Source of the DNA: Bifidobacterium breve
Lineage (GTDB): Bacteria > Actinomycetota > Actinomycetes > S36-B12
Direction: 5' to 3'
Assembly: GCA_945900705.1 (NCBI GenBank)
Contig: CAMDKJ010000011.1
Location: forward strand, 1 to 20,287
DNA length: 20,287 bases
In this document: positions 7,938 through 15,939 of the stretch, in pieces
Layout of the letters: each line of letters starts with the position of its first letter
Numbering within the stretch: the first letter of the stretch is position 1
The notes under the pieces: model-generated
Database searches by the model: none
What the model was told of the DNA's origin: nothing
What the model saw: only the letters and a program-made list of their open reading frames with translations
Translations under genes and position numbers: made by a program

Positions 7938-8857
7938 AACGCCCTCGGGTGGCTGGTGAGATAGACCTGTTTGAGCGTATCGGCGGTCACCAGCGTGTAA
8001 ATCTGGGTGGTGGTAACGGAGGAGTGCCCGAGTAGTTCTTGCACCACGCGCACATCAGCGCCACCTTCAAGTAGGTGCGTGGCGAAACTATGGCGCAGAG
8101 TATGTGGGCTCACTTTCGCATCGAGTTCGGCGCGCTCGGCGCTGGATTTCAACACCGACCAGGCACTTTGCCTACTGAGTGGAGCGCCGCGGGTGTTCAA
8201 GAACACCCGTGAAGTGCCGCGGCCCTTAACCGCAAACATGAAACGCCCTCTTATCAAATATGCATCAAGCGCCCGCGCTGCATAATCACCAAGTGGCAAC
8301 TTGCGCTGCTTATCACCCTTACCGACGACAGTGACAGTCCGATTTGTTAAATCAATATCATCCACATCTAGCGTTATAGCCTCGGAGATGCGCGCGCCGG
8401 TGCCGTACAACAACTCCAACAGCGCACGGTCACGCAAACCGATCGGTGAATCTAAATCACCAGCGCAGGAGATCAACCTCTCCACGTCAACATAATCAAG
8501 TGCCTTGGGCAATCTGCGCGAAGTACTAGGCGGCTGCACATCACAACTTGGGTCAACAAGTGTCAAAGACTCAAGCAGTGCGAAGCGGTGAAATCCACGG
8601 ACCGAAACCACCGTGCGCGCCGCGCTCGCTGCCGATAAGGCACCGCCGAAAACCGACTCCGAGCGAAGTGACGCCGCGAAATCCGCAACATCATTCGTGG
8701 ATATTGACCGGACTTCGACCAAACCGCGCACCTCGCACCAGTTCGCATACCGAGTCAGATCGCGCCGATAAGCCGAAACGGTATTGCCAGCTAGCCCGCG
8801 CTCGATTGTGATGTGATCGAGATACCCAGCTATCGCCGTGGCGAGCCCGGGACTCAG
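7934..8857 (-). CDS. xerD: Site-specific tyrosine recombinase XerD, probable CTG start
   Basis: Resolves chromosome dimers at dif. From the CTG at 8857 the product has 307 residues: N-terminal core-binding SAM-like domain (GYLDHITIERGLAGNTVSAY at 11-30, then RRDLTRY) and catalytic domain with Arg156, Lys180, His252-x-x-Arg255, His278 and nucleophile Tyr287. These are exactly 8 residues later than in E. coli XerD (148, 172, 244, 247, 270, 279). The first ATG/GTG in frame is a GTG at 8731, which would give 265 residues and delete most of the core-binding domain. Upstream of it the frame has no ATG, GTG or TTG until the stop at 8867-8869; only CTG at 8857 fits, with GAGG 7 bases upstream and a 4-base CTGA overlap with ald. 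The stop overlaps the peptidase gene as ATGA. Confidence 0.9.
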   Translation of the reverse strand: MSPGLATAIAGYLDHITIERGLAGNTVSAYRRDLTRYANWCEVRGLVEVRSISTNDVADFAASLRSESVFGGALSAASAARTVVSVRGFHRFALLESLTLVDPSCDVQPPSTSRRLPKALDYVDVERLISCAGDLDSPIGLRDRALLELLYGTGARISEAITLDVDDIDLTNRTVTVVGKGDKQRKLPLGDYAARALDAYLIRGRFMFAVKGRGTSRVFLNTRGAPLSRQSAWSVLKSSAERAELDAKVSPHTLRHSFATHLLEGGADVRVVQELLGHSSVTTTQIYTLVTADTLKQVYLTSHPRAL

Positions 8858-9969
8858 GCCAAGACCTCATCTAGCGATACGCGCGCGAGCCCAAACGATT
8901 CAGCGACCGCGCCGTAGGTGATCTGCCCGGCGTGAACATTAAGCCCCAGAGCCAGTGCGTGATCATCACGTAACGCCTGCTTCCAGCCTTTATCGGCTAA
9001 AGCCACCGCATAGGGCAGGGTGACATTGGTTAACGCATAAGTTGATGTGTACGGCACGGCACCCGGCATATTTGCTACGCAGTAGAACACGCTGTTGTGG
9101 ACGGTGTAGGTGGGGTCGGAGTGGGTGGTAGGCCGCGAATCCTCAAAGCAGCCGCCCTGATCGATGGCAATGTCCACTAAGACTGACCCAGGTTTCATCC
9201 GCGAGACCAGATCGTTGCTGATCAGTTTCGGTGCCTTCGCCCCCGGCACCAGCACGGCCCCGATGACTAGATCGGCGTCAATCACTGCGCGCTCAACTTC
9301 AAATGAGTTCGATGCGATAGTTTGCATATGACCTTGATAGATGGCATCTACTTGCCGAAGTCGAGCAATATTCTTATCTAGTAGTAGTACTTCGGCTTGC
9401 ATCCCAAGTGCGATTACTGCGGCGTTCATGCCGGCCACTCCGGCTCCTAGGACAACCACTTTCGCCGCATACACACCAGAGACGCCGCCCATTAGCACTC
9501 CGCGGCCACCATGCGCCCGCATCAAGGAATGCGCACCCACCTGAGGCGCCAACCGGCCAGCAACTTCAGACATTGGCGCGAGCAGCGGTAATGAGCCGTC
9601 TGGCAACTCAACGGTCTCGTACGCGATTGCCGTGGCTCCTGAACTTATCAACGCATCGGTACATTCGCGTGATGCGGCTAAATGCAAATAAGTAAAAACT
9701 ATTTGGCCTGATCTAATGCGGTGATACTCAGCTGCGATCGGTTCTTTTACTTTAAGGATTAGGTCGCCTATTGCCCAGACTTCATCGGCCGTTGCCAAGA
9801 TTTTCGCGCCGGCGGCCAGGTAGTCATCGTTCATGATCGATGATCCCAAACCCGCGTTGTCCTCGATGAAGACCTCGTGCCCGTGCCCAACTAATTCGTG
9901 GACTCCTGCCGGGGTGATCGCGACCCGATATTCATGTGTCTTGACTTCGCGAGGAACCCCGACCTTCAC
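8854..9969 (-). CDS. ald: Alanine dehydrogenase
   Basis: NAD-dependent interconversion of L-alanine with pyruvate and ammonia. The 371-residue protein is of family length and its key residues fall at the numbering of the Mycobacterium enzyme: Arg15, Lys75, His96 and Asp270. Other blocks: VPREVKTHEYRVA at 5-17, APMSEVAGRLA at 131-141, and Rossmann motif GAGVAG at 175-180. GTG start with a strong AGGAGG 4 bases upstream. A 65-base leader follows the Nudix gene and carries a perfect inverted repeat (9986-9999) just before the ribosome-binding site, so this gene may have its own control; ald genes in actinobacteria are often under Lrp-type regulators, but no such gene is in the window. The stop overlaps the presumed CTG start of xerD. 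Confidence 0.96.
   Translation of the reverse strand: MKVGVPREVKTHEYRVAITPAGVHELVGHGHEVFIEDNAGLGSSIMNDDYLAAGAKILATADEVWAIGDLILKVKEPIAAEYHRIRSGQIVFTYLHLAASRECTDALISSGATAIAYETVELPDGSLPLLAPMSEVAGRLAPQVGAHSLMRAHGGRGVLMGGVSGVYAAKVVVLGAGVAGMNAAVIALGMQAEVLLLDKNIARLRQVDAIYQGHMQTIASNSFEVERAVIDADLVIGAVLVPGAKAPKLISNDLVSRMKPGSVLVDIAIDQGGCFEDSRPTTHSDPTYTVHNSVFYCVANMPGAVPYTSTYALTNVTLPYAVALADKGWKQALRDDHALALGLNVHAGQITYGAVAESFGLARVSLDEVLA
8865..8868 (-). promoter_or_regulatory. Ribosome-binding site for the CTG start of xerD
   Basis: GAGG on the minus strand inside the last codons of ald, 7 bases before the CTG at 8857. It supports initiation at CTG rather than at the downstream GTG at 8731. Confidence 0.55.
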
Positions 9970-9973
9970 AGTG

Positions 9974-9979
9974 CCTCCT
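9974..9979 (-). promoter_or_regulatory. Strong ribosome-binding site of ald
   Basis: AGGAGG, a full Shine-Dalgarno core, 4 bases before the GTG at 9969. It is the strongest one seen in the window. Confidence 0.7.
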
Positions 9980-9985
9980 AAACCA

Positions 9986-9999
9986 GCCGCGAACGCGGC
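9986..9999 (-). promoter_or_regulatory. Inverted repeat in the ald leader
   Basis: GCCGCGTTCGCGGC on the minus strand, a perfect 6-base stem with a 2-base centre, lying between the Nudix stop and the ald ribosome-binding site. It may be an operator, a leader hairpin or the remnant of a terminator; there is no T-run after it, so intrinsic termination is unlikely. A TACGAT (10021-10026, minus strand) upstream could be a -10 element, but no good -35 is seen. Confidence 0.3.
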
Positions 10000-10034
10000 A
10001 TCGAAGTGCGGACTTATCAGATCGTATGGCCAAG

Positions 10035-10712
10035 CTAGGTCGGATGTACGCGCCCCTGCTCAAGGAGGGTGGCTCGGACCGGCCACGGCGCATCAGCCGG
10101 CCGCAAGTTCGCCCAGCCGTTATCGCGTGCCGCCCAGGCTGCCAAAATCCCGCAAACCGCCGATGGGCTGCTAATCGCTCCGCTCAGGACGAGGTCTTTG
10201 GCCGTCGCCAGCGGCACCCACACCCTTGGCAAAAATTCTTCCTCGGCTTCACCGGTGGCCGGCCGGCCGCCGTCCAGTGGCGTCAGCCCCCTGGCTAAAT
10301 AAACCCGGATACCCTCACTTGAGCCACCGGGGCTGTTCAAAAAATCCACCAGCACCTGCCAGGTTTCGGCCTGAAAGCCAGACTCTTCCGCAAGTTCACG
10401 GGCCGCGGTTAACTGCGGTTGCTCACCTGGGATATCGAGTAGCCCGGCCGGTGGCTCGAACAGAGCCATCGCCACCGGATGCCGATACTGGCGTATCAGC
10501 AGCACCCGGTCTTGATCATCGATTGCGATAATAGCGACCGCACCAAGGTGTAACAAGATGTCGCGCTCAATAAGTTGCCCGCCAAAATTAACGGTGTCGG
10601 TACGAACTGACCAGATCCGACCGGTGAATCGATCAGTGGAACCAACTATCTGGCGGGGCTCAAGAGCATCGGCGACATCGCCTACCCATTCTTCGTCGCC
10701 AGAATCAATCAT
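10035..10712 (-). CDS. Nudix hydrolase, ADP-ribose pyrophosphatase type
   Basis: 225 residues. The Nudix box spans about 90-113: GLLDIPGE, 7 residues, then RELAEESGF, matching GX(5-6)EX7REUXEEXGU with the one-residue expansion seen in ADP-ribose pyrophosphatases. FEPPAG just before it and the N-terminal strands (GRIWSVRTDTVNF at 31-43, typical of ADPRase dimer swapping) support ADP-ribose as substrate, hydrolysed to AMP and ribose 5-phosphate. It sits directly after pyrG as ATGA, the same order as in Mycobacterium. No Shine-Dalgarno is visible before the ATG, so translation likely depends on pyrG. Other sugar nucleotides cannot be excluded. Confidence 0.9.
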   Translation of the reverse strand: MIDSGDEEWVGDVADALEPRQIVGSTDRFTGRIWSVRTDTVNFGGQLIERDILLHLGAVAIIAIDDQDRVLLIRQYRHPVAMALFEPPAGLLDIPGEQPQLTAARELAEESGFQAETWQVLVDFLNSPGGSSEGIRVYLARGLTPLDGGRPATGEAEEEFLPRVWVPLATAKDLVLSGAISSPSAVCGILAAWAARDNGWANLRPADAPWPVRATLLEQGRVHPT

Positions 10713-12367
10713 CTGGCAAATTGCGCAGCGCGACTTTCTGCGCGAGCAAGTGCTGCACTAACCAAACCGATAAATAGTGGATGCGCCCTAGTAGGCCGTG
10801 ACCGAAATTCGGGATGCGCCTGAGTGCCGATGTAATAAGGGTGTACCTGCTCCGGGAGTTCGACAAATTCAACAAGACGACCATCCGGCGAAGTACCGGA
10901 GAAGACCAAGCCGGCTTCTTCAAGGGCTGGCCGATAAGTATTTGCAACTTCGTACCGATGCCGGTGGCGTTCGTCAATATAAGGGAGCCCATAGGTGTTT
11001 GCCACTTGCGAGCCCTCAAGCAATTTCGCCGGGTAAAGACCCAAACGCATGGTGCCGCCCATATCGCGATCACCAGATACCACATCGCGCTGATCAGCCA
11101 TGGTCGAAACCACCGGGTGCGCTGTGGTTTCGTCAAACTCAAGTGAGTTAGCATCGGCAAGGCCGGCAACGTTGCGTGCATACTCGATCACCATGCATTG
11201 CAAGCCGAGGCAGATACCAAGTGTTGGGATTCCAGTTTCACGTGCGTATCGAAGTGCCCCGAGTTTGCCTTCAATGCCGCGTACCCCGAAGCCACCAGGC
11301 ACCAAAATGCCGTCTAGGCCCTCCAGTTGCTCGCGTGCCCCAACAGGGCTCGCGCAGTCATCACTGGTGACCCAGCGGATCTCGACCTTGCAATCATTAT
11401 GGAACCCACCGGCGCGCATTGCTTCGGTAACCGACAGGTACGCATCGGGTAGATCGACATACTTGCCGACTAATCCAATGGTTACCTGCTTGGCTGGATG
11501 ATGTACCCGGCGCAGTAGGTCATCCCATCTGGTCCAATCCACATCACGGAATGGCAAGTCAAGCCGGCGAACAACGTAGGCATCTAGCCCTTCGGTATGC
11601 AGCACCTTGGGGATGTCATAAATACTCACTGCGTCGACCGCCGCGACCACTGCTTCCTCGTCGACGTCACACATCAAGGAGATCTTGCGCTTGATCGCTG
11701 TTGGAACAGGGCGATCGGCTCGCAACACAATCGCGTCAGGCTGAATACCGATATTGCGTAGCGAGGCTACCGAATGCTGAGTGGGTTTTGTCTTTAATTC
11801 ACCAGATGGCCCGATATAAGGAAGCAGTGAAACATGCAGGAAGAACACATTGTCGCGGCCAACTTCGTGGCGCACCTGCCTTACCGCCTCCAAGAACGGA
11901 AGTGACTCAATGTCACCGACCGTGCCGCCCACTTCGGTGATGACAACATCGACATCGGGGCCGGCCATCCGACGAATTCGCGACTTAATTTCGTTAGTGA
12001 TGTGCGGGATGACTTGGACGGTGTCGCCTAAGTACTCGCCACGGCGCTCCTTGCCGATTACCGTGGAATAAACCTGCCCGGTGGTGACATTCGCCGACCC
12101 ATGCAGTTCGGTATCCAGGAAGCGCTCGTAGTGACCAATATCTAGATCAGTTTCGGCGCCGTCATCGGTGACGAAAACTTCACCGTGTTGGAAGGGGTTC
12201 ATAGTTCCAGGATCAACGTTGAGATACGGATCCAGCTTCTGCATTGTCACGCGCAATCCGCGAGCCGCAAGCAAACTACCTAGACTCGAGGCGGTGAGCC
12301 CCTTACCGAGTGAGGAAGCAACGCCCCCGGTAACGAAGACATGCTTGGTTTGCTTTACTGAACTCAC
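10709..12367 (-). CDS. pyrG: CTP synthase
   Basis: Makes CTP from UTP with ATP and glutamine. The 552 residues cover both domains: amidoligase (1 to about 270) with GGVASSLGKGLTASSLG at 14-30, PYLNVDPGTMNPFQHGEVFV and EVGGTVGDIES; and class I glutamine amidotransferase with the nucleophile Cys in GICLGLQCM near residue 390, PGGFGVRG and the His/Glu pair in AQ-HPEF near the C-terminus. Start GTG at 12367, with no Shine-Dalgarno before it; a candidate promoter ends 8 bases upstream, which would make the message leaderless. The stop overlaps the Nudix gene as ATGA. In relatives two genes (steA-like and mctB-like) commonly lie between recN and pyrG; here they are absent. Confidence 0.97.
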   Translation of the reverse strand: MSSVKQTKHVFVTGGVASSLGKGLTASSLGSLLAARGLRVTMQKLDPYLNVDPGTMNPFQHGEVFVTDDGAETDLDIGHYERFLDTELHGSANVTTGQVYSTVIGKERRGEYLGDTVQVIPHITNEIKSRIRRMAGPDVDVVITEVGGTVGDIESLPFLEAVRQVRHEVGRDNVFFLHVSLLPYIGPSGELKTKPTQHSVASLRNIGIQPDAIVLRADRPVPTAIKRKISLMCDVDEEAVVAAVDAVSIYDIPKVLHTEGLDAYVVRRLDLPFRDVDWTRWDDLLRRVHHPAKQVTIGLVGKYVDLPDAYLSVTEAMRAGGFHNDCKVEIRWVTSDDCASPVGAREQLEGLDGILVPGGFGVRGIEGKLGALRYARETGIPTLGICLGLQCMVIEYARNVAGLADANSLEFDETTAHPVVSTMADQRDVVSGDRDMGGTMRLGLYPAKLLEGSQVANTYGLPYIDERHRHRYEVANTYRPALEEAGLVFSGTSPDGRLVEFVELPEQVHPYYIGTQAHPEFRSRPTRAHPLFIGLVSAALARAESRAAQFAR

Positions 12368-12375
12368 GGGACATC

Positions 12376-12404
12376 AGACTATCAGTGATTCGACCTGATG
12401 CGAA
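12376..12404 (-). promoter_or_regulatory. Candidate promoter of pyrG
   Basis: Minus strand: TTCGCA (12399-12404), 17-base spacer, TAGTCT (12376-12381), fitting the actinobacterial TANNNT -10 pattern with a 4/6 match at -35. The predicted transcription start falls at about 12367-12369, on or next to the GTG start of pyrG, consistent with leaderless translation. The 55-base gap also holds the inverted repeat ACCTG-N5-CAGGT (12406-12420) just upstream of the -35. Confidence 0.3.
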
Positions 12405-12422
12405 CACCTGACCCGCAGGTAT

Positions 12423-14171
12423 TTACTTGGCCAGCCGCTCTTGGGACGCCAAATCGAGGAGTTCTTCGGCGTGGGCGGCGCCAGTTTGCGAGTTGGTTAA
12501 GCCTGACAACATGCGTACCAACTCGGTAGTGCGCGCCGCGCCCGTAACCGCTGTCACGCTCGATGCTGTTACTAGCCCGTCAGCGCTTTTGGCAATAACT
12601 ACATGCTGGTCTGCAAAAGCCGCCACCTGGGGCAGATGGGTGACCACAATTACTTGGGCGGTACGGGCCAGCCGGGCTAACCGGCGGCCGACCTCGACCG
12701 CGGCACGACCCCCGATCCCGGCATCGACCTCGTCGAATACGAAGGTAGGCACCGGGTCGACCCCGGCCAGCACCACTTCGATGGCCAACATCACCCGGGA
12801 CAGTTCACCACCAGAAGCCCCCTTGCCAATGGGCAGCGGGCTTGAGCCCACATGGGGTTGGAGCAAGAACTCGATCTCATCGGCGCCGTGGGTGCCAAAT
12901 TGCGCCAGCTCTGCCACCGTTTCAACACTGACCTGTAATACCGAGTCAGGCATCGCTAAAGCTTGTAACTCCCCGGTGACGGCAATGGCGAATTTCTTTC
13001 CAGCCTTGATTCGAGCGGCTGACAAACTCGCCGCCAACTTGGTTACCGTCGCCTGAGCGGCAATCTCCTGCTCCGCCAGTACCGCTAATCGATCTTCATC
13101 ACCGAAGACTTCAGCCACGGTTTCCCTGGCCTGCTCCAGCCACTCGAGCACTTCGTCCACACTGCCGCCATATCTGCGCCGGAGGCCGGAAAGTGCATTT
13201 CGTCTCTCCTCAACCCAGGCCTGGCGCGCCGGATCAGCATCAATTTCACCCGCATAAGAGGACAAGGTGACCGCGGTATCTGCGGCGATGCTGCTGATTT
13301 CGCGAAACCGATCTCGGACGGAAGCCAACTGCGGGTCAACCTCGACCGCTCGATCCAAGGCTTTGGTGGCCGCGGACAAAACCGACAGCACATTTGCGTT
13401 AGCCTCACCCGCTCCGGTAACAATCGCCTCGTCGTTACCAACAAGTGCCAAGTGGGCGGTGGCCACATCTTCGAGCAAGGTTCCCGAGTGCACTAATAGC
13501 GCGGACTGACGATCTAGATCAAGGTCCTCCCCTGGGAGCGGGGCCACCGACTCGATCTCGGCGATCCCAATTGCCAACATCGCCGCCTCGCGCGCCCGAG
13601 TTTGCCGCTGCCCGGTCAACTCCTGAACTACGGCTCGCACCCGGCGCCAATTGGTGAAGGCACTTTGATACTCGGCCAGTAATTTCGCGGCAGCAGCACC
13701 GGCGTATCGATCCAAAAGCTCACGCTGCTTACCTGATTGCCGTAAGCGCAATTGCTCAGACTGCCCGTGCACCGCGACAAGATCGCCCGCTACTTCTTGC
13801 AAGAGGGTCACCGGGACAGTGCGCCCGCCGGCGAACGCCCGGCTTCGGCCTTCACCGGCAACCGCACGCGCCAGGAGCACTTGTGCTTTACCGTGCTCAA
13901 TATCTATTTCAGCACCGGCCTCGCTCAGGCGATTAAGGACAACTGTCGAGTCTTTTTCAACAAGTGACCACTCACCATCAACTTCAGCGCGATCACTGCC
14001 GTGACGCACCACCTGAGCATCGGCTTTACCGCCGGCGAGCAAACTCAAGCCGGTAAGGACCATTGTTTTACCGGCACCGGTCTCGCCGGTAATTGCGGTT
14101 AGGCCCGAGCCAAATGCGATGACCGCATCATCTATGACGCCCAGCCCGCGGATCCGCAAACTCTCGATCAC
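12423..14171 (-). CDS. recN: DNA repair protein RecN
   Basis: SMC-like ATPase acting early in recombinational repair of double-strand breaks. The 582 residues contain Walker A GETGAGKT at 29-36, a long central coiled coil (about 150-380, with many Arg, Glu and Ala), the ABC signature SGGELSRVMLAIE, Walker B PTFVFDEVDAGIGG and the H-loop VVTHLPQVAAFAD. Length and order agree with the family. The GTG start overlaps the nadK stop as GTGA, with GAGG 6 bases upstream. nadK-recN is a classic conserved pair. No LexA box was identified upstream, which fits expression from the operon rather than a private SOS promoter. Confidence 0.96.
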   Translation of the reverse strand: MIESLRIRGLGVIDDAVIAFGSGLTAITGETGAGKTMVLTGLSLLAGGKADAQVVRHGSDRAEVDGEWSLVEKDSTVVLNRLSEAGAEIDIEHGKAQVLLARAVAGEGRSRAFAGGRTVPVTLLQEVAGDLVAVHGQSEQLRLRQSGKQRELLDRYAGAAAAKLLAEYQSAFTNWRRVRAVVQELTGQRQTRAREAAMLAIGIAEIESVAPLPGEDLDLDRQSALLVHSGTLLEDVATAHLALVGNDEAIVTGAGEANANVLSVLSAATKALDRAVEVDPQLASVRDRFREISSIAADTAVTLSSYAGEIDADPARQAWVEERRNALSGLRRRYGGSVDEVLEWLEQARETVAEVFGDEDRLAVLAEQEIAAQATVTKLAASLSAARIKAGKKFAIAVTGELQALAMPDSVLQVSVETVAELAQFGTHGADEIEFLLQPHVGSSPLPIGKGASGGELSRVMLAIEVVLAGVDPVPTFVFDEVDAGIGGRAAVEVGRRLARLARTAQVIVVTHLPQVAAFADQHVVIAKSADGLVTASSVTAVTGAARTTELVRMLSGLTNSQTGAAHAEELLDLASQERLAK

Positions 14172-15094
14172 GCAATGCCTCGAGTGCCGCCCCGCCAGCC
14201 TTGAACTGGCAAATCAAATTTCGCAACTAGCCGATCAGTAAACGGCGCGGTAGCAAGTCGGGCAAATAACACCGGCTGCGGATGCTGACGAACCTCGACG
14301 CGCGCACCTTCGGCCACCTCGAACATGCGTCGGCCGTCAGCAGCAAGCACCGCGGAACTAAACGGCTGAATCTCAAAGGCAATAACACTTCGCGGTGAAA
14401 CCACTAACGGGCGGGCAAATAGTGCATGTGCGCTAAGGGGCACCACCAGCAAGGCCGCTACCTCGGGCCACACCACCGGACCACCCGCGGAGAACGCGTA
14501 TGCGGTGGAACCAGTTGGAGTAGCAGCTACCACGCCATCACAGCCCCAGCGCGAAAGTGGCCGCCCATCTACCTCGACAACAAGGTCGATCATGCGCTCG
14601 CGGCTAAGTTTTTCAATGCTTACCTCATTTAGTGCCCAAGACTGTGCGACGAGTTCACCGGCAGCCAAGATACGCACCTCAATTGCCATGCGCTCCTCAA
14701 CATGCCAGCGATGATTTATTACCGCATCGACAACGGCATTTACCTCCTCGGACTCTGCCTCGGCAAGGAACCCGACGTGGCCGAGGTTGACTCCGAGAAT
14801 TGGTGCACCAGATTCCCGCGCCCTTTCAGCCCCACGCAAGATCGTGCCATCACCCCCCAGCACCACCACCACATCGCAACCATCACCGGCATGCTCATCG
14901 GCCGAAACCGCATCAACTTCGGGGGGGCCATCGAAGGCGGCTGCGGCCGCCGACCACTGATCAAGGTCGTCAGCCGCCATCGAGACTTTGACACCTTCGG
15001 CCTGCAGCGCATTTGCAACCAGCAGTGCTACCTCGCGGGCCTCCGAGCGGCGCGGATTGATAACCAACAACACCCGGGTTGCTGAACCACTCAT
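14168..15094 (-). CDS. nadK: NAD kinase
   Basis: Phosphorylates NAD to NADP using ATP or polyphosphate. The 308-residue product has GGDGT at 80-84 (phosphate and catalytic Asp), GVNLGHVGFLAE at 101-112, the NE pair at 156-157 and the long glycine-rich block DGVVAATPTGSTAYAFSAGG (186-205) that binds NAD. ATG start overlapping the tlyA stop as ATGA, with GGAAGG 6 bases upstream. A stretch of about 20 residues with acidic and Pro character (55-74) before GGDGT is a variable loop. Function follows directly from the motifs and from the tlyA-nadK-recN order. Confidence 0.96.
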   Translation of the reverse strand: MSGSATRVLLVINPRRSEAREVALLVANALQAEGVKVSMAADDLDQWSAAAAAFDGPPEVDAVSADEHAGDGCDVVVVLGGDGTILRGAERARESGAPILGVNLGHVGFLAEAESEEVNAVVDAVINHRWHVEERMAIEVRILAAGELVAQSWALNEVSIEKLSRERMIDLVVEVDGRPLSRWGCDGVVAATPTGSTAYAFSAGGPVVWPEVAALLVVPLSAHALFARPLVVSPRSVIAFEIQPFSSAVLAADGRRMFEVAEGARVEVRQHPQPVLFARLATAPFTDRLVAKFDLPVQGWRGGTRGIA

Positions 15095-15921
15095 GCCGGC
15101 CCTTCCTCGACTGCGGTGCGGATCGCGACATCAAGTGCTGCCGCATTGATGCCATTATCCCCATTATCTCGATCACCCGGTGCGACCTGTTCAAGCCAGA
15201 GGAAGTACTCCACATTGCCGGCCGGCCCGGGCAGCGGGCTTGCAGCCACCCCTCGTACGCGTAGCCCCAGACCGGTTGCCGCCAGGGCCACCGACCGTAC
15301 CGCGCCCGCCCGTAACTCTGGGTCGCGAACCACCCCTGCACCGACCGCCTCTTTGCCAACCTCGAATTGGGGCTTCACCATCACCAGGTAGTCAGCGGCT
15401 GGCGCCGAACAGGCAACCAGCGCCGGGAGTACCACCTGTAGGGAGATAAATGAGAGGTCGGCGACTACCACCGATGCCAGCCAGGGCAACTTCTCGGCAC
15501 TCAAGGTACGGACGTTCGTGCGCTCCATTAGGTGAACCCGTGGGTCACCGCGCAGCGGCCACGCCAACTGGCCATACCCAACATCCACCGCCAGTACCCG
15601 AGAGATCCCCCGCTCTAGCAAGACTTGGGTAAACCCGCCGGTTGACGCACCGGCATCAAGCCCATCGCGACCGGCAACCTTAAAATCGGTAAATGCGTCT
15701 AGGGCGCCGATGAGCTTGTGGGCACCACGCGAGACATAGTGCGCACCTTCATGGCCAACATTGACAACTATTGACGCATCACTATCGACTTGGGTCGCGG
15801 GCTTCAGCGCTACCGTGCCGCGCACCAGCACATTTCCAGCGGTGATGAGTACACGCGCTTGATCACGCGAACGAGCCAACCCCCGTCTCGTCAATTCCGC
15901 GTCGAGCCGGCGCAGGACCAT
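15091..15921 (-). CDS. tlyA: TlyA-type rRNA 2'-O-methyltransferase
   Basis: S4 domain (about 2-62) plus FtsJ/RrmJ-type methyltransferase domain. In mycobacteria this enzyme 2'-O-methylates one cytidine in 16S and one in 23S rRNA, and its loss gives capreomycin resistance. The catalytic tetrad is visible as Lys69, Asp155, Lys183 and Glu238, almost identical in numbering to the mycobacterial K69-D154-K182-E238, and the SAM loop is LDAGASTGGF at 88-97. Total 276 residues. Older annotations call it hemolysin; the methyltransferase residues make that unlikely as the main role. The ATG lies 6 bases after the small upstream gene in the same frame, has no Shine-Dalgarno and is preceded by a hairpin (15923-15939). 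The stop overlaps nadK as ATGA. Confidence 0.95.
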   Translation of the reverse strand: MVLRRLDAELTRRGLARSRDQARVLITAGNVLVRGTVALKPATQVDSDASIVVNVGHEGAHYVSRGAHKLIGALDAFTDFKVAGRDGLDAGASTGGFTQVLLERGISRVLAVDVGYGQLAWPLRGDPRVHLMERTNVRTLSAEKLPWLASVVVADLSFISLQVVLPALVACSAPAADYLVMVKPQFEVGKEAVGAGVVRDPELRAGAVRSVALAATGLGLRVRGVAASPLPGPAGNVEYFLWLEQVAPGDRDNGDNGINAAALDVAIRTAVEEGPA

Positions 15922-15922
15922 T

Positions 15923-15939
15923 ACCGGCTACGGGCCGGT
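15923..15939 (-). promoter_or_regulatory. Hairpin at the tlyA translation start
   Basis: ACCGGC and GCCGGT pair in a perfect 6-base GC-rich stem with a 5-base loop. The hairpin covers the stop codon of the small upstream gene and ends 1 base before the tlyA ATG, where a ribosome-binding site would be expected. It may make tlyA translation depend on ribosomes arriving from the upstream gene. Structure is inferred from sequence only. Confidence 0.35.
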
